DNA of 42,869 bases from an uncultured Bacteroidia bacterium (GCA_902770835.1 CACXUM010000023.1:1-42869), one strand, 5' to 3'. Numbered from the stretch's first letter, positions 22,371 through 32,315 are shown. Notes: generated from the letters alone by a model not told the origin. Numbers and translations: made by a program.

Positions 22371-23567
22371 ATGTCTGAAAACAATTTCTCAACCGATTTC
22401 TCCGATATTCGTCCGTTGCACACTTCGCGCTACGGCAATAGTCGGGTTTTTACGGCAAGATTCGGAGGTAAGAAAGTCATTGTCAAGGCTTTGAAGTCCG
22501 AATATGCCGATGATGCCGCCTGCCGCGCATCGCTGAAACAGGAATTTGATACCACCTCGATGCTCGACAACAAATATATCCGCAAGGCTTTGGATTTTGT
22601 AAAAGTTGAAGGCTTGGGCGACTGCATCGTTTTTGAATATGTCGAAGGTAAGTCGTTGGCTGAGCATGTGCGCGTGGGCACGCTCTCCGAAAAGCAGGTG
22701 AAAAACATCCTCACCGAGATTTGCGACGGCTTGAATTTTCTGCATCGCAACGGATTGGTTCACTGCAATTTGAATCCTGAGAATGTCATGGTGTCGGCCA
22801 ACGACGGCCATGTGAAACTCATCGACATCGGTGTGCCTGAAACCAAGCAAGATGCCGACCGCGAACTGCTTATCAAGGAAAGGGAGTTTGTCGCGCCCGA
22901 AATCATCAAGGGCGAGGACTTCGACTCGCGGGCCGACATCTATTCCATCGGCAAAATCATGGAATTCATCGGCGAGCGCAACATTTCCAAGCAATTCCAT
23001 GCCGCTGCCACGCACTGCACGCAATTCTCGAAAGAACAGCGTTTCGACACTATAAGTGATGTGCGCTCGGCCATCTCGAAAGGTCATTCCTTCGTGAAAA
23101 TCATCATTTTGGTGGTTGTGGCGGCCATCGTTGCGGCTTTGGCCATCATCTATGTGCCGAAAATCAGGGCCAATGTGGAGAAGGAAAGGGCAGAGAGGCG
23201 TGTCGTTGAGTTCAACCGCGAATTAGAGAAAATCCAAGGCGAGTTGCCCGGGCTTTGCGAGAAATATGCCTTGCAGTCGATCAACGAACCCATTGCGGTG
23301 GACTGGTCGGAAGACAGTTTGCGTTTGGTGGAAGGCTTGATGCCTTATCTTGCCATCGACGAATACAAGGCCAAGGCGTTGCAAGTCATGGAACGCCAGC
23401 GCGTTGGCATAGAGAGAAGCCGCGAGGCCGACTTCGAGCAACTGTTGCTCAGCGAGTTCAAGTCGACCAACGACAGCCTTGCCGTGAAAATGCGCTCGGC
23501 TCTTGTGGACCCGACTGACGACCAACTCCTCATCGAGGCAGGCAAATGGTACGAACTGACGAAATAA
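22371..23567 (+). CDS. Membrane-anchored Ser/Thr kinase-like protein, probable pseudokinase
   Basis: A 398-residue protein with a eukaryotic-type kinase fold at about 15-235, one transmembrane helix (241-263, FVKIIILVVVAAIVAALAII) and an extracytoplasmic coiled-coil-like domain (about 265-398). The VAIK-type lysine (K39 in VIVKA), a candidate alpha-C glutamate (E58), the metal-binding D152 (DIG for DFG) and the APE motif are kept. The catalytic loop reads HCNLNPEN (131-138) instead of HRDLKPEN: the base aspartate is N133 and the lysine is N135. The Gly-rich loop is degenerate (YGNSRV). ATP binding is plausible, phosphotransfer unlikely. It heads the run into porW/sprE (42 bases apart), so a scaffolding or sensing role near the secretion/gliding apparatus is possible. 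Confidence 0.8.
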   Translation: MSENNFSTDFSDIRPLHTSRYGNSRVFTARFGGKKVIVKALKSEYADDAACRASLKQEFDTTSMLDNKYIRKALDFVKVEGLGDCIVFEYVEGKSLAEHVRVGTLSEKQVKNILTEICDGLNFLHRNGLVHCNLNPENVMVSANDGHVKLIDIGVPETKQDADRELLIKEREFVAPEIIKGEDFDSRADIYSIGKIMEFIGERNISKQFHAAATHCTQFSKEQRFDTISDVRSAISKGHSFVKIIILVVVAAIVAALAIIYVPKIRANVEKERAERRVVEFNRELEKIQGELPGLCEKYALQSINEPIAVDWSEDSLRLVEGLMPYLAIDEYKAKALQVMERQRVGIERSREADFEQLLLSEFKSTNDSLAVKMRSALVDPTDDQLLIEAGKWYELTK

Positions 23568-23609
23568 TTTCGACGAAACGGAGTTATTGAAGAATAAACC
23601 TACAACGAA

Positions 23610-26285
23610 GTGCAAAGAAAAACCAACATAATCGTGATGATGGGCTGCGTGATGGGGCTGCTGCTGTTGAGCGGCTGCTCCACCAAGAAAAACACGCTTA
23701 CCCGCCGCATGTTCCACAATTTGACCAGCCACTACAATGTCTATTTCAACGGGGAGGCGAGCCTCAAGGATGGCGACAAGCAACTCCGTACCTCGGTGAA
23801 GGACGACTATTTGAAGGTGCTGCGCGTCTACAACTACGGCACGCAACAAAACGGCATGAGCCTGAACTCAACCATGGACCGCGCTTTGGAGAAAACTTCT
23901 ATTTGCGTGCAGAAACACTCCATGAAATTCGGCAGCCGTGAGCGTGTGCGCTGGATTGACGATGCCTATCTCGTGATGGGCAAGGCGCATTTCTACAAGC
24001 ACGACTACATCCCGGCCAAGCGCACTTTCGACTTTGTGGCCACCGAATACAACTACAACGACATCGCTTACGTCGCCAACATGTGGCTCATCAAGACCTA
24101 CATCCAAACTGAGGAATATCCCAAGGCCGTGGCCATGATTGAGCAGTTGCAGGCGAGGACATCGGGACTAAGCAAACTCCCCAAGGAACTGATGCGAAAC
24201 ATGGACTTCACCATCGCCGACTACTACATCGCCGTGAAGGACTACAACAAGGCCATCCCTTTCCTGAAAAACGGCATTTTGCTCAACAAAGACCGCGACC
24301 TGCGCACCCGCGCCATGTTCATCATGGGGCAGATTTACATGCACCAAGGCGACTCGGAACGCGCCACGGCGCAATTCAAGAAGGTCATCAAGCGCAATCC
24401 TGAATATGAAATGGTGTTTGAATCAAGAATGAACATCGCCAAGGTGGGCACCGCCGACAATGCCGAAGCCCTCTACAAGATGATGCGCAAGATGCTCCGC
24501 GACCCGAACAACGAAGACTATCGCGACCGTATCTATTACGCTATGGCCGAATTAGCCCTCCGCGAGGGCGACGAAAGCAAGGCCATCGACTATTTGCGCA
24601 AGTCGGTGGAGGCCTACAAGGACAACCAAATCCAAAGGGCGCAGTCGTCGCTGAAAGTGGCCACCATGTTTTTCGACCGCAACGAATACGAATTGGCGCA
24701 GGCTTACTACGATACCGCTGTAACGAGCATGAACCGCGAACAAGAAGGCTACGACAGCATTATGAACATTTCACAAACGCTCAACGAATTAGTGATGTAT
24801 GCCAGCGTTGTCCGCGACCAAGACAGTTTGCTTCGTGTGGCCGCTATGGATTCCGTCAGCCGCAACATCCTCATCGACAAGATTATCGCCCAAGTCATTG
24901 AGCAAGAGGAAATGGAAAAAGCCCAGCGCGAGTATGAGGAACAATTGGCACTGATGGGTTCAGCCGTGGGCGGTGGAGAAGAAAAACCCACCTCCGAGCC
25001 GACAAGCAACGTCACTTCATCATGGTATTTCTATAATCCGACTTCTGTTTCCAAAGGTGTCACCGAGTTCACCCGCAAATGGGGCATGAGAAAGAATGAG
25101 GACAACTGGCGCATCAGCGACAAGCGCAGCATGGCGGCGGCCTTGTCGGGCGAGGAGGACGACGAAGGCATAACCGCAGAAAAGAACGCCAAAGCCAAAC
25201 AAGACTCGCTGAACGCCACCTATACCACCCACGACCGTGGCTATTACCTGCAAGACCTGCCTTTCACGATGGAGCAAAAGGAGGTATGCGACTCACTCAT
25301 CGCCGATGGGCTGTATCATTTGGGATTCCTTTATATGGATCGCCTCAACGACCTGCCGCGCTCCATCGAATCTTACGAGAAACTGGACACCCGTTATCCG
25401 GGCAACGAGAAGGAACTGCCCACTTGGTACGCGCTCTACAAGATGCACAAAGACCTCAACCACGAGGAACAGTCGCTGGTTTACAAAGGCAAGATTTTCG
25501 ACAAATATCCCACTTCGAGTTACGCCGAGTTCATCAACGACCCGAGCTATTTCGAGAAACTGCAAGCCCAAGAGCGCGAGGCCTCCGATTTCTATTCCAA
25601 GACCTACGAAGCCTTCGAGCAGGGGCAATTCTACCGCGTGAAGATGAACTGCGAGCGCGCCATGCGACTTTATGAAACCGACACCGCTTTCATGCCGCGT
25701 TTCGCCTTCCTTCATGCCGTTGCCCAAGGCCGCATGGTTTCCATTGACACGATGGCTTTCGCTTTGTACAATTTGGTGCGCGCCTATCCCAACAGCGCGA
25801 TTACGCCCTACGCCCGCGATGTGTTGGAAAACATCAACGTGGAATATGACCTCGGCTTGGTGTTGACCGAAATCGATAACAAGGAGGCTGGCGACCAACC
25901 CGAAGTGAAGAAAGCCTCGCCCTACACATACGAGCCTAATGCAGAGTATTTTGTGATGATTGTCTGCGACACCAAGACCGTGCGCGTGGAGCCGTTGAAA
26001 GTGCGCATCAGCGACTTCAACAAGAAGGAACACCGCACGAGAAACTTCACCATCAAGGATGTCGTTCTCGACGATGCCCGCACTCTTGTGACCATCGGCA
26101 ACTTCAACGGCGAGCAACAGGCCACCGACTACATCACTTCTATGTTCCTCGGTGATTATGTCTTTGGCGGCATCGACGCTTCAAAATATACCATCAAACC
26201 TATTTCCATCAAGAATTATCCCGTCTTTTATCAGTCCAAGGATTTGGACGAATACATACAGTTCCTAAATCAAACAAACAAGTAG
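23610..26285 (+). CDS. porW: Type IX secretion lipoprotein PorW/SprE, TPR-rich
   Basis: An 891-residue lipoprotein needed for type IX secretion and gliding in related bacteria (PorW in Porphyromonas, SprE in Flavobacterium). The signal peptide ends LLLLSGC (C23), followed by STKKNTLTRRMFHNLTSHYNVYFNGEAS, the hallmark of the family. Many TPR-like helix pairs follow (about 110-380 and again after 560). A low-complexity, non-helical insert with EEKPTSEPTSNVTSSWYFYNP lies near 450-480. The end QSKDLDEYIQFLNQ is also family-like. GTG 23610 is preferred because it gives a positively charged n-region (MQRKTN); ATG 23637 would remove it. A bactofilin gene follows after four bases, a common arrangement in this phylum. 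Confidence 0.88.
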   Translation: MQRKTNIIVMMGCVMGLLLLSGCSTKKNTLTRRMFHNLTSHYNVYFNGEASLKDGDKQLRTSVKDDYLKVLRVYNYGTQQNGMSLNSTMDRALEKTSICVQKHSMKFGSRERVRWIDDAYLVMGKAHFYKHDYIPAKRTFDFVATEYNYNDIAYVANMWLIKTYIQTEEYPKAVAMIEQLQARTSGLSKLPKELMRNMDFTIADYYIAVKDYNKAIPFLKNGILLNKDRDLRTRAMFIMGQIYMHQGDSERATAQFKKVIKRNPEYEMVFESRMNIAKVGTADNAEALYKMMRKMLRDPNNEDYRDRIYYAMAELALREGDESKAIDYLRKSVEAYKDNQIQRAQSSLKVATMFFDRNEYELAQAYYDTAVTSMNREQEGYDSIMNISQTLNELVMYASVVRDQDSLLRVAAMDSVSRNILIDKIIAQVIEQEEMEKAQREYEEQLALMGSAVGGGEEKPTSEPTSNVTSSWYFYNPTSVSKGVTEFTRKWGMRKNEDNWRISDKRSMAAALSGEEDDEGITAEKNAKAKQDSLNATYTTHDRGYYLQDLPFTMEQKEVCDSLIADGLYHLGFLYMDRLNDLPRSIESYEKLDTRYPGNEKELPTWYALYKMHKDLNHEEQSLVYKGKIFDKYPTSSYAEFINDPSYFEKLQAQEREASDFYSKTYEAFEQGQFYRVKMNCERAMRLYETDTAFMPRFAFLHAVAQGRMVSIDTMAFALYNLVRAYPNSAITPYARDVLENINVEYDLGLVLTEIDNKEAGDQPEVKKASPYTYEPNAEYFVMIVCDTKTVRVEPLKVRISDFNKKEHRTRNFTIKDVVLDDARTLVTIGNFNGEQQATDYITSMFLGDYVFGGIDASKYTIKPISIKNYPVFYQSKDLDEYIQFLNQTNK

Positions 26286-26289
26286 TATT

Positions 26290-26658
26290 ATGGCTATAAT
26301 GGAATCATCCGCACGCAACCTCATTGGTAACGGCACCGTCTTTAAAGGCGACATTGAGTCGAATGGCGACATCCGCATCGATGGTCGGTTGATTGGCTCA
26401 GTGAAATCGAATGGCAAGATTTCCGTCGGACAAACCGGTATCATCGAAGGCGACCTGACCTGCAAACAGGCCGAAATCTCAGGCGTCGTGAAAGGCAACA
26501 TCAACACGGAAGAACTGACCGCTTTGAAGTCGACCTCGAAGGTGGAAGTCGACCTGAACACGAAGCAACTGCTCATCGAAGTGGGTGCTCAATTCACGGG
26601 AAAGTGTGTCATGGGGCAACAGTCGACAGTGGCTATGCCCAAGCAAAAAATAGGCTGA
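26290..26658 (+). CDS. Bactofilin (polymer-forming cytoskeletal protein)
   Basis: A 122-residue bactofilin. The core (about 10-105) shows the beta-helix pattern with short G/I/V-rich turns: [57 protein letters not shown]. Bactofilins polymerise without nucleotide and organise envelope or cell-shape functions. There is no signal peptide, so it is cytoplasmic. It lies between porW/sprE (4 bases) and folE (overlapping by one base), so it is co-transcribed. Confidence 0.93.
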   Translation: MAIMESSARNLIGNGTVFKGDIESNGDIRIDGRLIGSVKSNGKISVGQTGIIEGDLTCKQAEISGVVKGNINTEELTALKSTSKVEVDLNTKQLLIEVGAQFTGKCVMGQQSTVAMPKQKIG

Positions 26659-27281
26659 TGATGAACGAAAGGCTTAAAAAGCATTTCGGCTACGAAGCCA
26701 TTGAGCAGTATGACACGGAAAGGCTGGCCAAACTTCAGGAGCACTATGCAGCCATCCTCGAAATTTTGGGCGAAGACCCCCAGCGCGAGGGCCTTCTGAA
26801 AACGCCTTTGCGCGTAGCCAAGTCGATGCAGTTCCTTACGCAAGGGTATGAACAGGACCCGATGGAAATCCTGTTGTCGGCCAAATTCAAGGAGGACTAC
26901 CGCCAAATGGTGATTGTCAAGGATATAGAGGTGTATTCGCTGTGCGAGCATCACCTCATCCCCTTTATTGGCAAGGCGCATGTCGGCTATATTCCTAATG
27001 GCTATATCACTGGTCTGAGCAAGATTGCCCGCGTGGTGGAGGCCTATTCGCGCCGCCTTCAGGTGCAGGAGCGGCTGACCACTCAAATTAAGAACGCCAT
27101 CAACGATGCCTTGCATCCGTTGGGTGTGGCGGTCGTTATCGAGGCGCGGCATTTGTGCATGTCGATGCGCGGCGTGCAAAAGCAAAGCGCGGTGACCACT
27201 ACGAGCGACTTCATTGGAGCTTTCGAGCGCGAATCCACACGCGAGGAGTTCTTCCAATTGATAGGAACAAAACTAAGTTGA
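26658..27281 (+). CDS. folE: GTP cyclohydrolase I
   Basis: Converts GTP to dihydroneopterin triphosphate, the first step of folate and pterin synthesis. The zinc ligands C96 and H99 are in [10 protein letters not shown] and C167 in [10 protein letters not shown]. The N-terminal [19 protein letters not shown] and the C-terminal [11 protein letters not shown] also fit. At 207 residues the length is typical. The start is the ATG overlapping the bactofilin stop (TGATG); a longer frame from 26604 runs inside the bactofilin gene and is unlikely. Confidence 0.97.
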   Translation: MMNERLKKHFGYEAIEQYDTERLAKLQEHYAAILEILGEDPQREGLLKTPLRVAKSMQFLTQGYEQDPMEILLSAKFKEDYRQMVIVKDIEVYSLCEHHLIPFIGKAHVGYIPNGYITGLSKIARVVEAYSRRLQVQERLTTQIKNAINDALHPLGVAVVIEARHLCMSMRGVQKQSAVTTTSDFIGAFERESTREEFFQLIGTKLS

Positions 27282-27320
27282 AAGTTGTAAATTGTTGAAT
27301 ATTAAATCTCAAATAGAAAT

Positions 27321-28205
27321 ATGATTAAAGCATACGTTTTCCCCGGTCAAGGAGCCCAGTTTGTGGGGATGGGCAAGGACTTGTACGACAATTTCCCCAA
27401 GGCCAAAGACATGTTCAAGAAAGCCAACAACATCTTGAAATTCAAGATTACCGATGTGATGTTTGAAGGCACTGACGACGACTTGCGCCAAACCAAGGTG
27501 ACGCAGCCGGCCATTTTCCTTCATTCGGTCATTTTGGCTTCGCTGCTTGAGGAGTTCGACCCCACGATGGTGGCAGGCCACTCTTTGGGCGAGTTTTCGG
27601 CTTTGGTCGCCAACAAGGTATTGACTTTTGAGGACGGTTTGCGCCTCGTCAGCAAGCGTGCTATGGCCATGCAGAAGGCCTGCGAAGCCCAACCCGGCAC
27701 GATGGCAGCCGTTGTGGGGGGTGAGGACAGCCTGATTGAGAGTGTTTGTGCTTCCATCAAGGATGCCGTGGTGGTGCCCGCCAATTACAACTGCCCTGGC
27801 CAATTGGTGATTTCGGGTTCAATTGAAGGCGTGGCAGCCGCTTCCGAGAAACTGAAGGAGGCAGGCGTGAAGCGTGTGGTGCCCCTGAGCGTGGGCGGCG
27901 CGTTCCATAGCCCGCTGATGGAACCTGCCCGCGTGGAGTTGGCCGAGGCCATCAAGGAGACCACTTTCAGCCAAGGCATCTGCCCAATTTACCAAAATGT
28001 CACTGGACAATCGGTCAACGACCCCGAAATCATTAAGAAGAACCTTATTGCCCAACTGACTTCGCCCGTGCTTTGGACGCAGACCATGAGCAACATTTTG
28101 GCCAACGGCGTTCACTCCGTTGTTGAGGTAGGTCCCGGCAAAGTGTTGCAAGGCTTGTTCCGCAAGATGGATCGCAACCTTGAACTTTCAAGTGCAACAG
28201 TATGA
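27321..28205 (+). CDS. fabD: Malonyl-CoA:ACP transacylase
   Basis: Transfers malonyl from CoA to acyl-carrier protein for fatty acid synthesis. The N-terminus VFPGQGAQFVGMG carries the conserved glutamine motif. The nucleophile is S88 in GHSLGE and the catalytic histidine is H196 in GGAFHSPLM. At 294 residues the length is normal. The stop overlaps the next start (ATGA). An Asp/Asn-rich start of the domain and the terminal VEVGPGKVLQGL are as expected. Confidence 0.97.
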   Translation: MIKAYVFPGQGAQFVGMGKDLYDNFPKAKDMFKKANNILKFKITDVMFEGTDDDLRQTKVTQPAIFLHSVILASLLEEFDPTMVAGHSLGEFSALVANKVLTFEDGLRLVSKRAMAMQKACEAQPGTMAAVVGGEDSLIESVCASIKDAVVVPANYNCPGQLVISGSIEGVAAASEKLKEAGVKRVVPLSVGGAFHSPLMEPARVELAEAIKETTFSQGICPIYQNVTGQSVNDPEIIKKNLIAQLTSPVLWTQTMSNILANGVHSVVEVGPGKVLQGLFRKMDRNLELSSATV

Positions 28206-29833
28206 AATTCTTTAGCATAGATAACAAAAAGACGCGGCCGCTCATCGTGACCTTGCTTTTCGCGGCGGGAATTGTCGTCGGAATATTGATTAACAAGGTC
28301 AATGTCCCCAAAATAGAAGGCATTGTGGGGCCGGCATCGTTTGTGGATGGCAGCAGCAAGTTTGACGAGGTGATGTGGTATGTTGGCCATGAGTATGTAG
28401 ACGTGCCTGATGTCTACGATTTACAGGATCATGCCATCACCGCTATGGTGGAAGAACTGGATCCGCATAGCGCTTATGTTTCGAAAGACGAGTTCAACGA
28501 GGTGAACGACCCTCTTTTGGGCAGTTTCGACGGTATCGGTGTGCAGTTCCGTTTGGAGAAAGACACCATTGCCGTTGTCAGTGTCATCAAGGGCGGCCCT
28601 TCAGAGAAGGTGGGCATTCTCGCTGGCGACCGCATCATTTATATTGATGACACCCTTGCGGCTGGCGTGAAAATGACCAATGAAAAGGTGATGCGCAAAC
28701 TGAAAGGCCCCAAGAACACCAAGGTCAAGGTGGGCGTGATGCGCCGTGGGGCAGAGGGATTGTTCGACTATACCATTACTCGTGCAGCCATCCCGACCTA
28801 CAGCGTTGACATCGCCTATATGCTTGACGAGAAGACGGGCTACCTGAAACTCAGCAAGTTTTCGGCAACTACCGTCGATGAGTTCAAGAAAGCCACCCGC
28901 GAACTCAAATCCCAAGGCATGAAGCAACTCATTTTCGACTTGCGCGGCAATTCGGGAGGTTACCTTACAGCCGCCGTCGAAATTGCCGATGAGTTTTTGC
29001 CCAAAGGCAGCCTGATTGTCTACACCGAAGGCCGCAACCGCCCGCGCAATTACATGAAGGCAAGCAGACTCGGGATGTGGGAAAAACTGCCCGTGGCGGT
29101 GCTCATTGATGGCGAGTCGGCCAGTGCGAGCGAAATTGTGGCTGGAGCCTTGCAAGACAATGACCGTGGCACCATCATCGGGCGACGTTCTTTCGGAAAG
29201 GGCTTGGTGCAGGAGCAAATCATGCTCAGCGATAAATCTGCCTTGCGTCTTACCGTGGCGCGTTACTACACGCCTACAGGTCGCTCCATCCAGAAGCCTT
29301 TCGATGGCGACCGTGAGAAGTACATTTTCGAGTCGTATGAACGCTACGAAAACGGCGAACTTTTCCACCCCGACAGCATACATTTCGCTGATTCGCTGAA
29401 ATATACCACGCCGGGAGGTAGAATCGTTTACGGTGGCGGTGGCATCATGCCCGACATCTATGTTCCGCTCGTCGACGACAGCACCGAATACTATTTCAAC
29501 CGCATCGTCAACCTCGGGCTGCTCTACCAATATGCCTTTGACTATACCGACCTTCATCGCCAGCAGTTGCAGCGGTATAAGACGGTCGATACATTCAAGA
29601 AATCGTTTTGGGTGAGCGACACAATGTTCAACGAACTGGTGAAGTTAGCCGACGAGAAGGGCATCAAGGGCAGCTATAGACAGAAGCAGGTGGCTCGTCG
29701 CAATGTTAACACGCTCCTCAAGGCCTACATCGCCCGCAACCTTTTCGATGACGAAGGCTTCTATCCGATTTACGCTCCTATGGACGAGGTGCTGCAAAAA
29801 GCCATTGTGACCTTGCGCCAAGCGGAGAAGTGA
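28202..29833 (+). CDS. S41 family C-terminal processing peptidase
   Basis: A 543-residue periplasmic serine protease anchored by one N-terminal hydrophobic segment (13-31). A PDZ domain (about 95-185, with FDGIGVQFRLEKDTIAVVSVIKGGP) precedes the S41 catalytic domain. The nucleophile is S308 in ESASASEIVAGALQD and the general base is K333 in SFGKGLVQEQ. A C-terminal extension of ~150 residues follows, usual in Bacteroidetes members. These proteases trim or degrade periplasmic and secreted proteins; the substrate is unknown. It ends the pseudokinase-porW operon. Confidence 0.93.
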   Translation: MKFFSIDNKKTRPLIVTLLFAAGIVVGILINKVNVPKIEGIVGPASFVDGSSKFDEVMWYVGHEYVDVPDVYDLQDHAITAMVEELDPHSAYVSKDEFNEVNDPLLGSFDGIGVQFRLEKDTIAVVSVIKGGPSEKVGILAGDRIIYIDDTLAAGVKMTNEKVMRKLKGPKNTKVKVGVMRRGAEGLFDYTITRAAIPTYSVDIAYMLDEKTGYLKLSKFSATTVDEFKKATRELKSQGMKQLIFDLRGNSGGYLTAAVEIADEFLPKGSLIVYTEGRNRPRNYMKASRLGMWEKLPVAVLIDGESASASEIVAGALQDNDRGTIIGRRSFGKGLVQEQIMLSDKSALRLTVARYYTPTGRSIQKPFDGDREKYIFESYERYENGELFHPDSIHFADSLKYTTPGGRIVYGGGGIMPDIYVPLVDDSTEYYFNRIVNLGLLYQYAFDYTDLHRQQLQRYKTVDTFKKSFWVSDTMFNELVKLADEKGIKGSYRQKQVARRNVNTLLKAYIARNLFDDEGFYPIYAPMDEVLQKAIVTLRQAEK

Positions 29834-29837
29834 CCAC

Positions 29838-30803
29838 TCACTTCAGCCAGCCCGTGTATTTCATCCAAACATGCAGCCAGATTCTTGCGATCGAGTCGAT
29901 GGCGTCGCTGAAAATCATCTTGTTGTAGTCGTCGAAGTGCTGTCCCCATTCGGTCTGCTCCATGAACTCATCCATGCCTTGTGTGTTGGAGAAAGTCCTC
30001 GGAATGAGATAGTTGGAGAAGAGATACGAGTATTGCGAAACACCGCTCATATAGTCCCAAGTGCTTGAGTTGCCCGTTCCCCAAGTGTGGATATAGTGAC
30101 GGGTGTCGACTTCGTCCTCCACGGCCTGCATCAGAGGCGTGGGCTTGAGGGGTAGGGGATAGCCTTCGGGATTGTAGAAGAAACGGTTGTTGTCGGTGTC
30201 AATCTTGTACGATTTCTTTACTTGGTCTTCCCATTTCTTCTCAATCGCGCCGTGGATGCCCTTCTCGTCGGAGAAGGGGCGGTTGTCGCAGTGTAGCGGC
30301 ATGTGGCAGTCGGCCACATAGTGGCTGAGGATGAAAAACCGCATGGCAATATGGTTGCCCGTCGTGGTGATGGGGCAGCCTCTTTCTTCTTTGTGGAGCA
30401 TCTTGAAGTTGTCGACGATGCTGTGTGCAATCGACTCGCAGCGGTCGGCGCAGTTGCCTTTGACGATGTTGTACTTTTGCTTGTAGAGCGGCGATTTCTT
30501 CTTCATCAGTGCCGCGATGGAGTGGGTGGAGGGCATGTTTCGAAAACTGTCGTAGCCCCCGTTTCCGTCAGGCTCGAACTTGACGATGTGGCTCGTGCTC
30601 ATGTCCTTGAACACGTCGTCAGGATACCAAGCCCCTTCGATGACGAAGTCGCGGTAGTCCTTGAACCATTTCACCAAGGTTTTGGCGTTCTTGATGGTTT
30701 CTTCATTGATGCCTTTCACTACGGATTCATTTTCAGCCGAGGCGATGATTTCCAACCTTTTGATGGCCATGAAAGCCAACCATGCGTGGGAGTATTTTTT
30801 CAT
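29838..30803 (-). CDS. S1/P1 nuclease or zinc phospholipase C-like protein
   Basis: A 321-residue protein whose HYVADCHMPLHCDNR (H161, D165, H167, H171) and later GIHGAIEKKWED match the zinc-site pattern of the S1/P1 nuclease and phospholipase C fold (HxxxDxHxPLH ... HG). An early histidine (MKKYSHAW, H6) is another likely ligand, since the mature N-terminus binds zinc in these families. In this gene that end is not preceded by a signal peptide. The substrate cannot be told from sequence. It is convergent with the S41 protease gene (4-base gap), and tRNA-Ala lies upstream on the same strand. Confidence 0.72.
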   Translation of the reverse strand: MKKYSHAWLAFMAIKRLEIIASAENESVVKGINEETIKNAKTLVKWFKDYRDFVIEGAWYPDDVFKDMSTSHIVKFEPDGNGGYDSFRNMPSTHSIAALMKKKSPLYKQKYNIVKGNCADRCESIAHSIVDNFKMLHKEERGCPITTTGNHIAMRFFILSHYVADCHMPLHCDNRPFSDEKGIHGAIEKKWEDQVKKSYKIDTDNNRFFYNPEGYPLPLKPTPLMQAVEDEVDTRHYIHTWGTGNSSTWDYMSGVSQYSYLFSNYLIPRTFSNTQGMDEFMEQTEWGQHFDDYNKMIFSDAIDSIARIWLHVWMKYTGWLK

Positions 30804-30844
30804 GATTTCAGGTGTTATTTGCCTGCAAAGTTAGTGAAAAAACG

Positions 30845-30874
30845 AAAAAACCCACTGGTTTTCAGCGGGTTTTC
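30845..30874. terminator. Terminator downstream of tRNA-Ala
   Basis: AAAACCCACTG and CAGCGGGTTTT form a hairpin with one mismatched pair and a TTTT loop. A/T runs on both sides let it act in both directions, mainly for the minus-strand tRNA. Confidence 0.65.
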
Positions 30875-30886
30875 TTTCAAATTTCG

Positions 30887-30960
<74 letters not shown>

Positions 30961-30975
30961 TCGCTTTTGACGCTG

Positions 30976-31005
30976 CAAAAGTACAACTTTTTTCTTTCGC
31001 TCCAA
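30976..31005 (-). promoter_or_regulatory. Promoter of tRNA-Ala
   Basis: On the minus strand TTG (31005-31003), a 19-base spacer and TACTTTTG (30983-30976) fit the Bacteroidetes -33/-7 consensus well. Confidence 0.7.
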
Positions 31006-31067
31006 CATTTTTCGGGAAATTTTTTATTTTTTTTTCGTCAAAAGGCCTCTAATGCCCAAGAATACCG

Positions 31068-31075
31068 TACCTTTG
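31068..31075 (+). promoter_or_regulatory. Putative -7 box TACCTTTG, five bases before the serine dehydratase ATG
   Basis: TACCTTTG matches TAnnTTTG and is separated from ATG 31081 by only CAACC. If used, transcription would begin at or next to the start codon, giving a leaderless mRNA. Confidence 0.5.
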
Positions 31076-31080
31076 CAACC

Positions 31081-32280
31081 ATGAAAACCATACGCGACAT
31101 TTATAAAATAGGAATCGGCCCTTCGAGCAGCCACACCATGGGGCCGCAAAAGGCCGCCAGCATCTTCAACGAGCGTTATCCCAATGCTTCTTCTTTCGAG
31201 GTGACGCTTTACGGAAGTTTAGCCGCTACAGGCAAAGGCCACATGACCGACTGGGCCATCCTCAACACCTTGCAGGCTCCGACTGAAATCGTTTGGAAAC
31301 CCGAAATCATCTTGCCTTTCCATCCCAACGGAATGTTGTTCAAAGCCTTCGATGAAGGGAAAAATCTCCTCGGCGAGTGGAAGGTGTTCAGCATTGGTGG
31401 GGGCAACCTCGCCGAAGAAGGCAAGCAAAGCGAACAACCCGACCTTTATCCCTTGGCAAAAATGACAGACATCCTTGAGTGGTGCGAGCAGCGGGGGAGA
31501 ACTTATTGGGAATACGTCTACGAATACGAAGACCAGAAAGAGATTGAAGCCTATATGCTTGAGGTGTGGGAGGTGATGAAGGCTGCCGTCGAGCGTGGCT
31601 TGCAGGCCGAAGGCGTTTTGCCCGGGCCGCTCAATTTGGCCCGCAAGGCGGCCATGTATCATGTGAAGGCTACTGGTTTTACTCATACGCTGAAAAGCCG
31701 TGGCTTGGTGTATTCCTATGCTTTGGCAGTGTCGGAGGAGAACGCTTCGGGCGGGCGCATCGTCACTGCGCCGACTTGCGGTTCGTGCGGGGTGATGCCT
31801 GCGGTGCTGTATCATCTTTCGAAGAGTTATGAGTTCGCCGATTTACGCATCGTCCGAGCCTTGGTAACGGCTGGATTGGTGGGCAATATCGTGCGCACCA
31901 ATGCCTCCATTTCGGGAGCCGAGGTGGGGTGTCAAGGTGAGGTGGGCGTGGCCTGCGCCATGGCTGCCGCTGCCGCCAACCAACTGTTTGGGGGCAGCCC
32001 GGCACAAATCGAGTATGCTGCCGAGATGGCCTTGGAGCATCACTTGGGCATGACGTGCGACCCCGTTTGCGGCTTGGTGCAGATTCCGTGCATTGAGCGC
32101 AACGCCTATGCCGCAGCCCGCGCCTTGGACTCCAACATCTATTCCACTTTCTCCGACGGTCGGCATCGCGTTTCGTTCGACAAGGTGGTGGAAACCATGA
32201 AAGAGACGGGCAAGGATATTCCTTCCTTATACAAGGAAACCTCGCAAGGCGGCTTGGCACGTGATTACACTCAGATGTAA
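31081..32280 (+). CDS. sdaA: L-serine ammonia-lyase (iron-sulfur L-serine dehydratase)
   Basis: Deaminates L-serine to pyruvate and ammonia using a [4Fe-4S] cluster. The start [22 protein letters not shown] is the family signature. The conserved cysteines appear in [26 protein letters not shown] and [18 protein letters not shown]. Single-chain form of 399 residues containing both beta and alpha domains. ATG 31081 is chosen; the open frame extends upstream to 30967 but runs across the promoter. A bidirectional terminator follows. Confidence 0.95.
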   Translation: MKTIRDIYKIGIGPSSSHTMGPQKAASIFNERYPNASSFEVTLYGSLAATGKGHMTDWAILNTLQAPTEIVWKPEIILPFHPNGMLFKAFDEGKNLLGEWKVFSIGGGNLAEEGKQSEQPDLYPLAKMTDILEWCEQRGRTYWEYVYEYEDQKEIEAYMLEVWEVMKAAVERGLQAEGVLPGPLNLARKAAMYHVKATGFTHTLKSRGLVYSYALAVSEENASGGRIVTAPTCGSCGVMPAVLYHLSKSYEFADLRIVRALVTAGLVGNIVRTNASISGAEVGCQGEVGVACAMAAAAANQLFGGSPAQIEYAAEMALEHHLGMTCDPVCGLVQIPCIERNAYAAARALDSNIYSTFSDGRHRVSFDKVVETMKETGKDIPSLYKETSQGGLARDYTQM

Positions 32281-32284
32281 AACA

Positions 32285-32315
32285 AAAAAATCCGACGCAA
32301 CGCGCCGGATTTTTT
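32285..32315. terminator. Bidirectional terminator between sdaA and tonB
   Basis: AAAAAATCCG (32285-32294) and CGGATTTTTT (32306-32315) are perfect inverted arms with poly-A/T ends, suited to both convergent genes. Confidence 0.85.

Noticed and set aside
26604-26657. N-terminal extension of folE
   Set aside because: It runs inside the bactofilin gene in another frame; the ATG overlapping the bactofilin stop gives the normal length.
30967-31080. N-terminal extension of L-serine dehydratase
   Set aside because: It would cross the promoter and a poly-T region; the family begins with [11 protein letters not shown].
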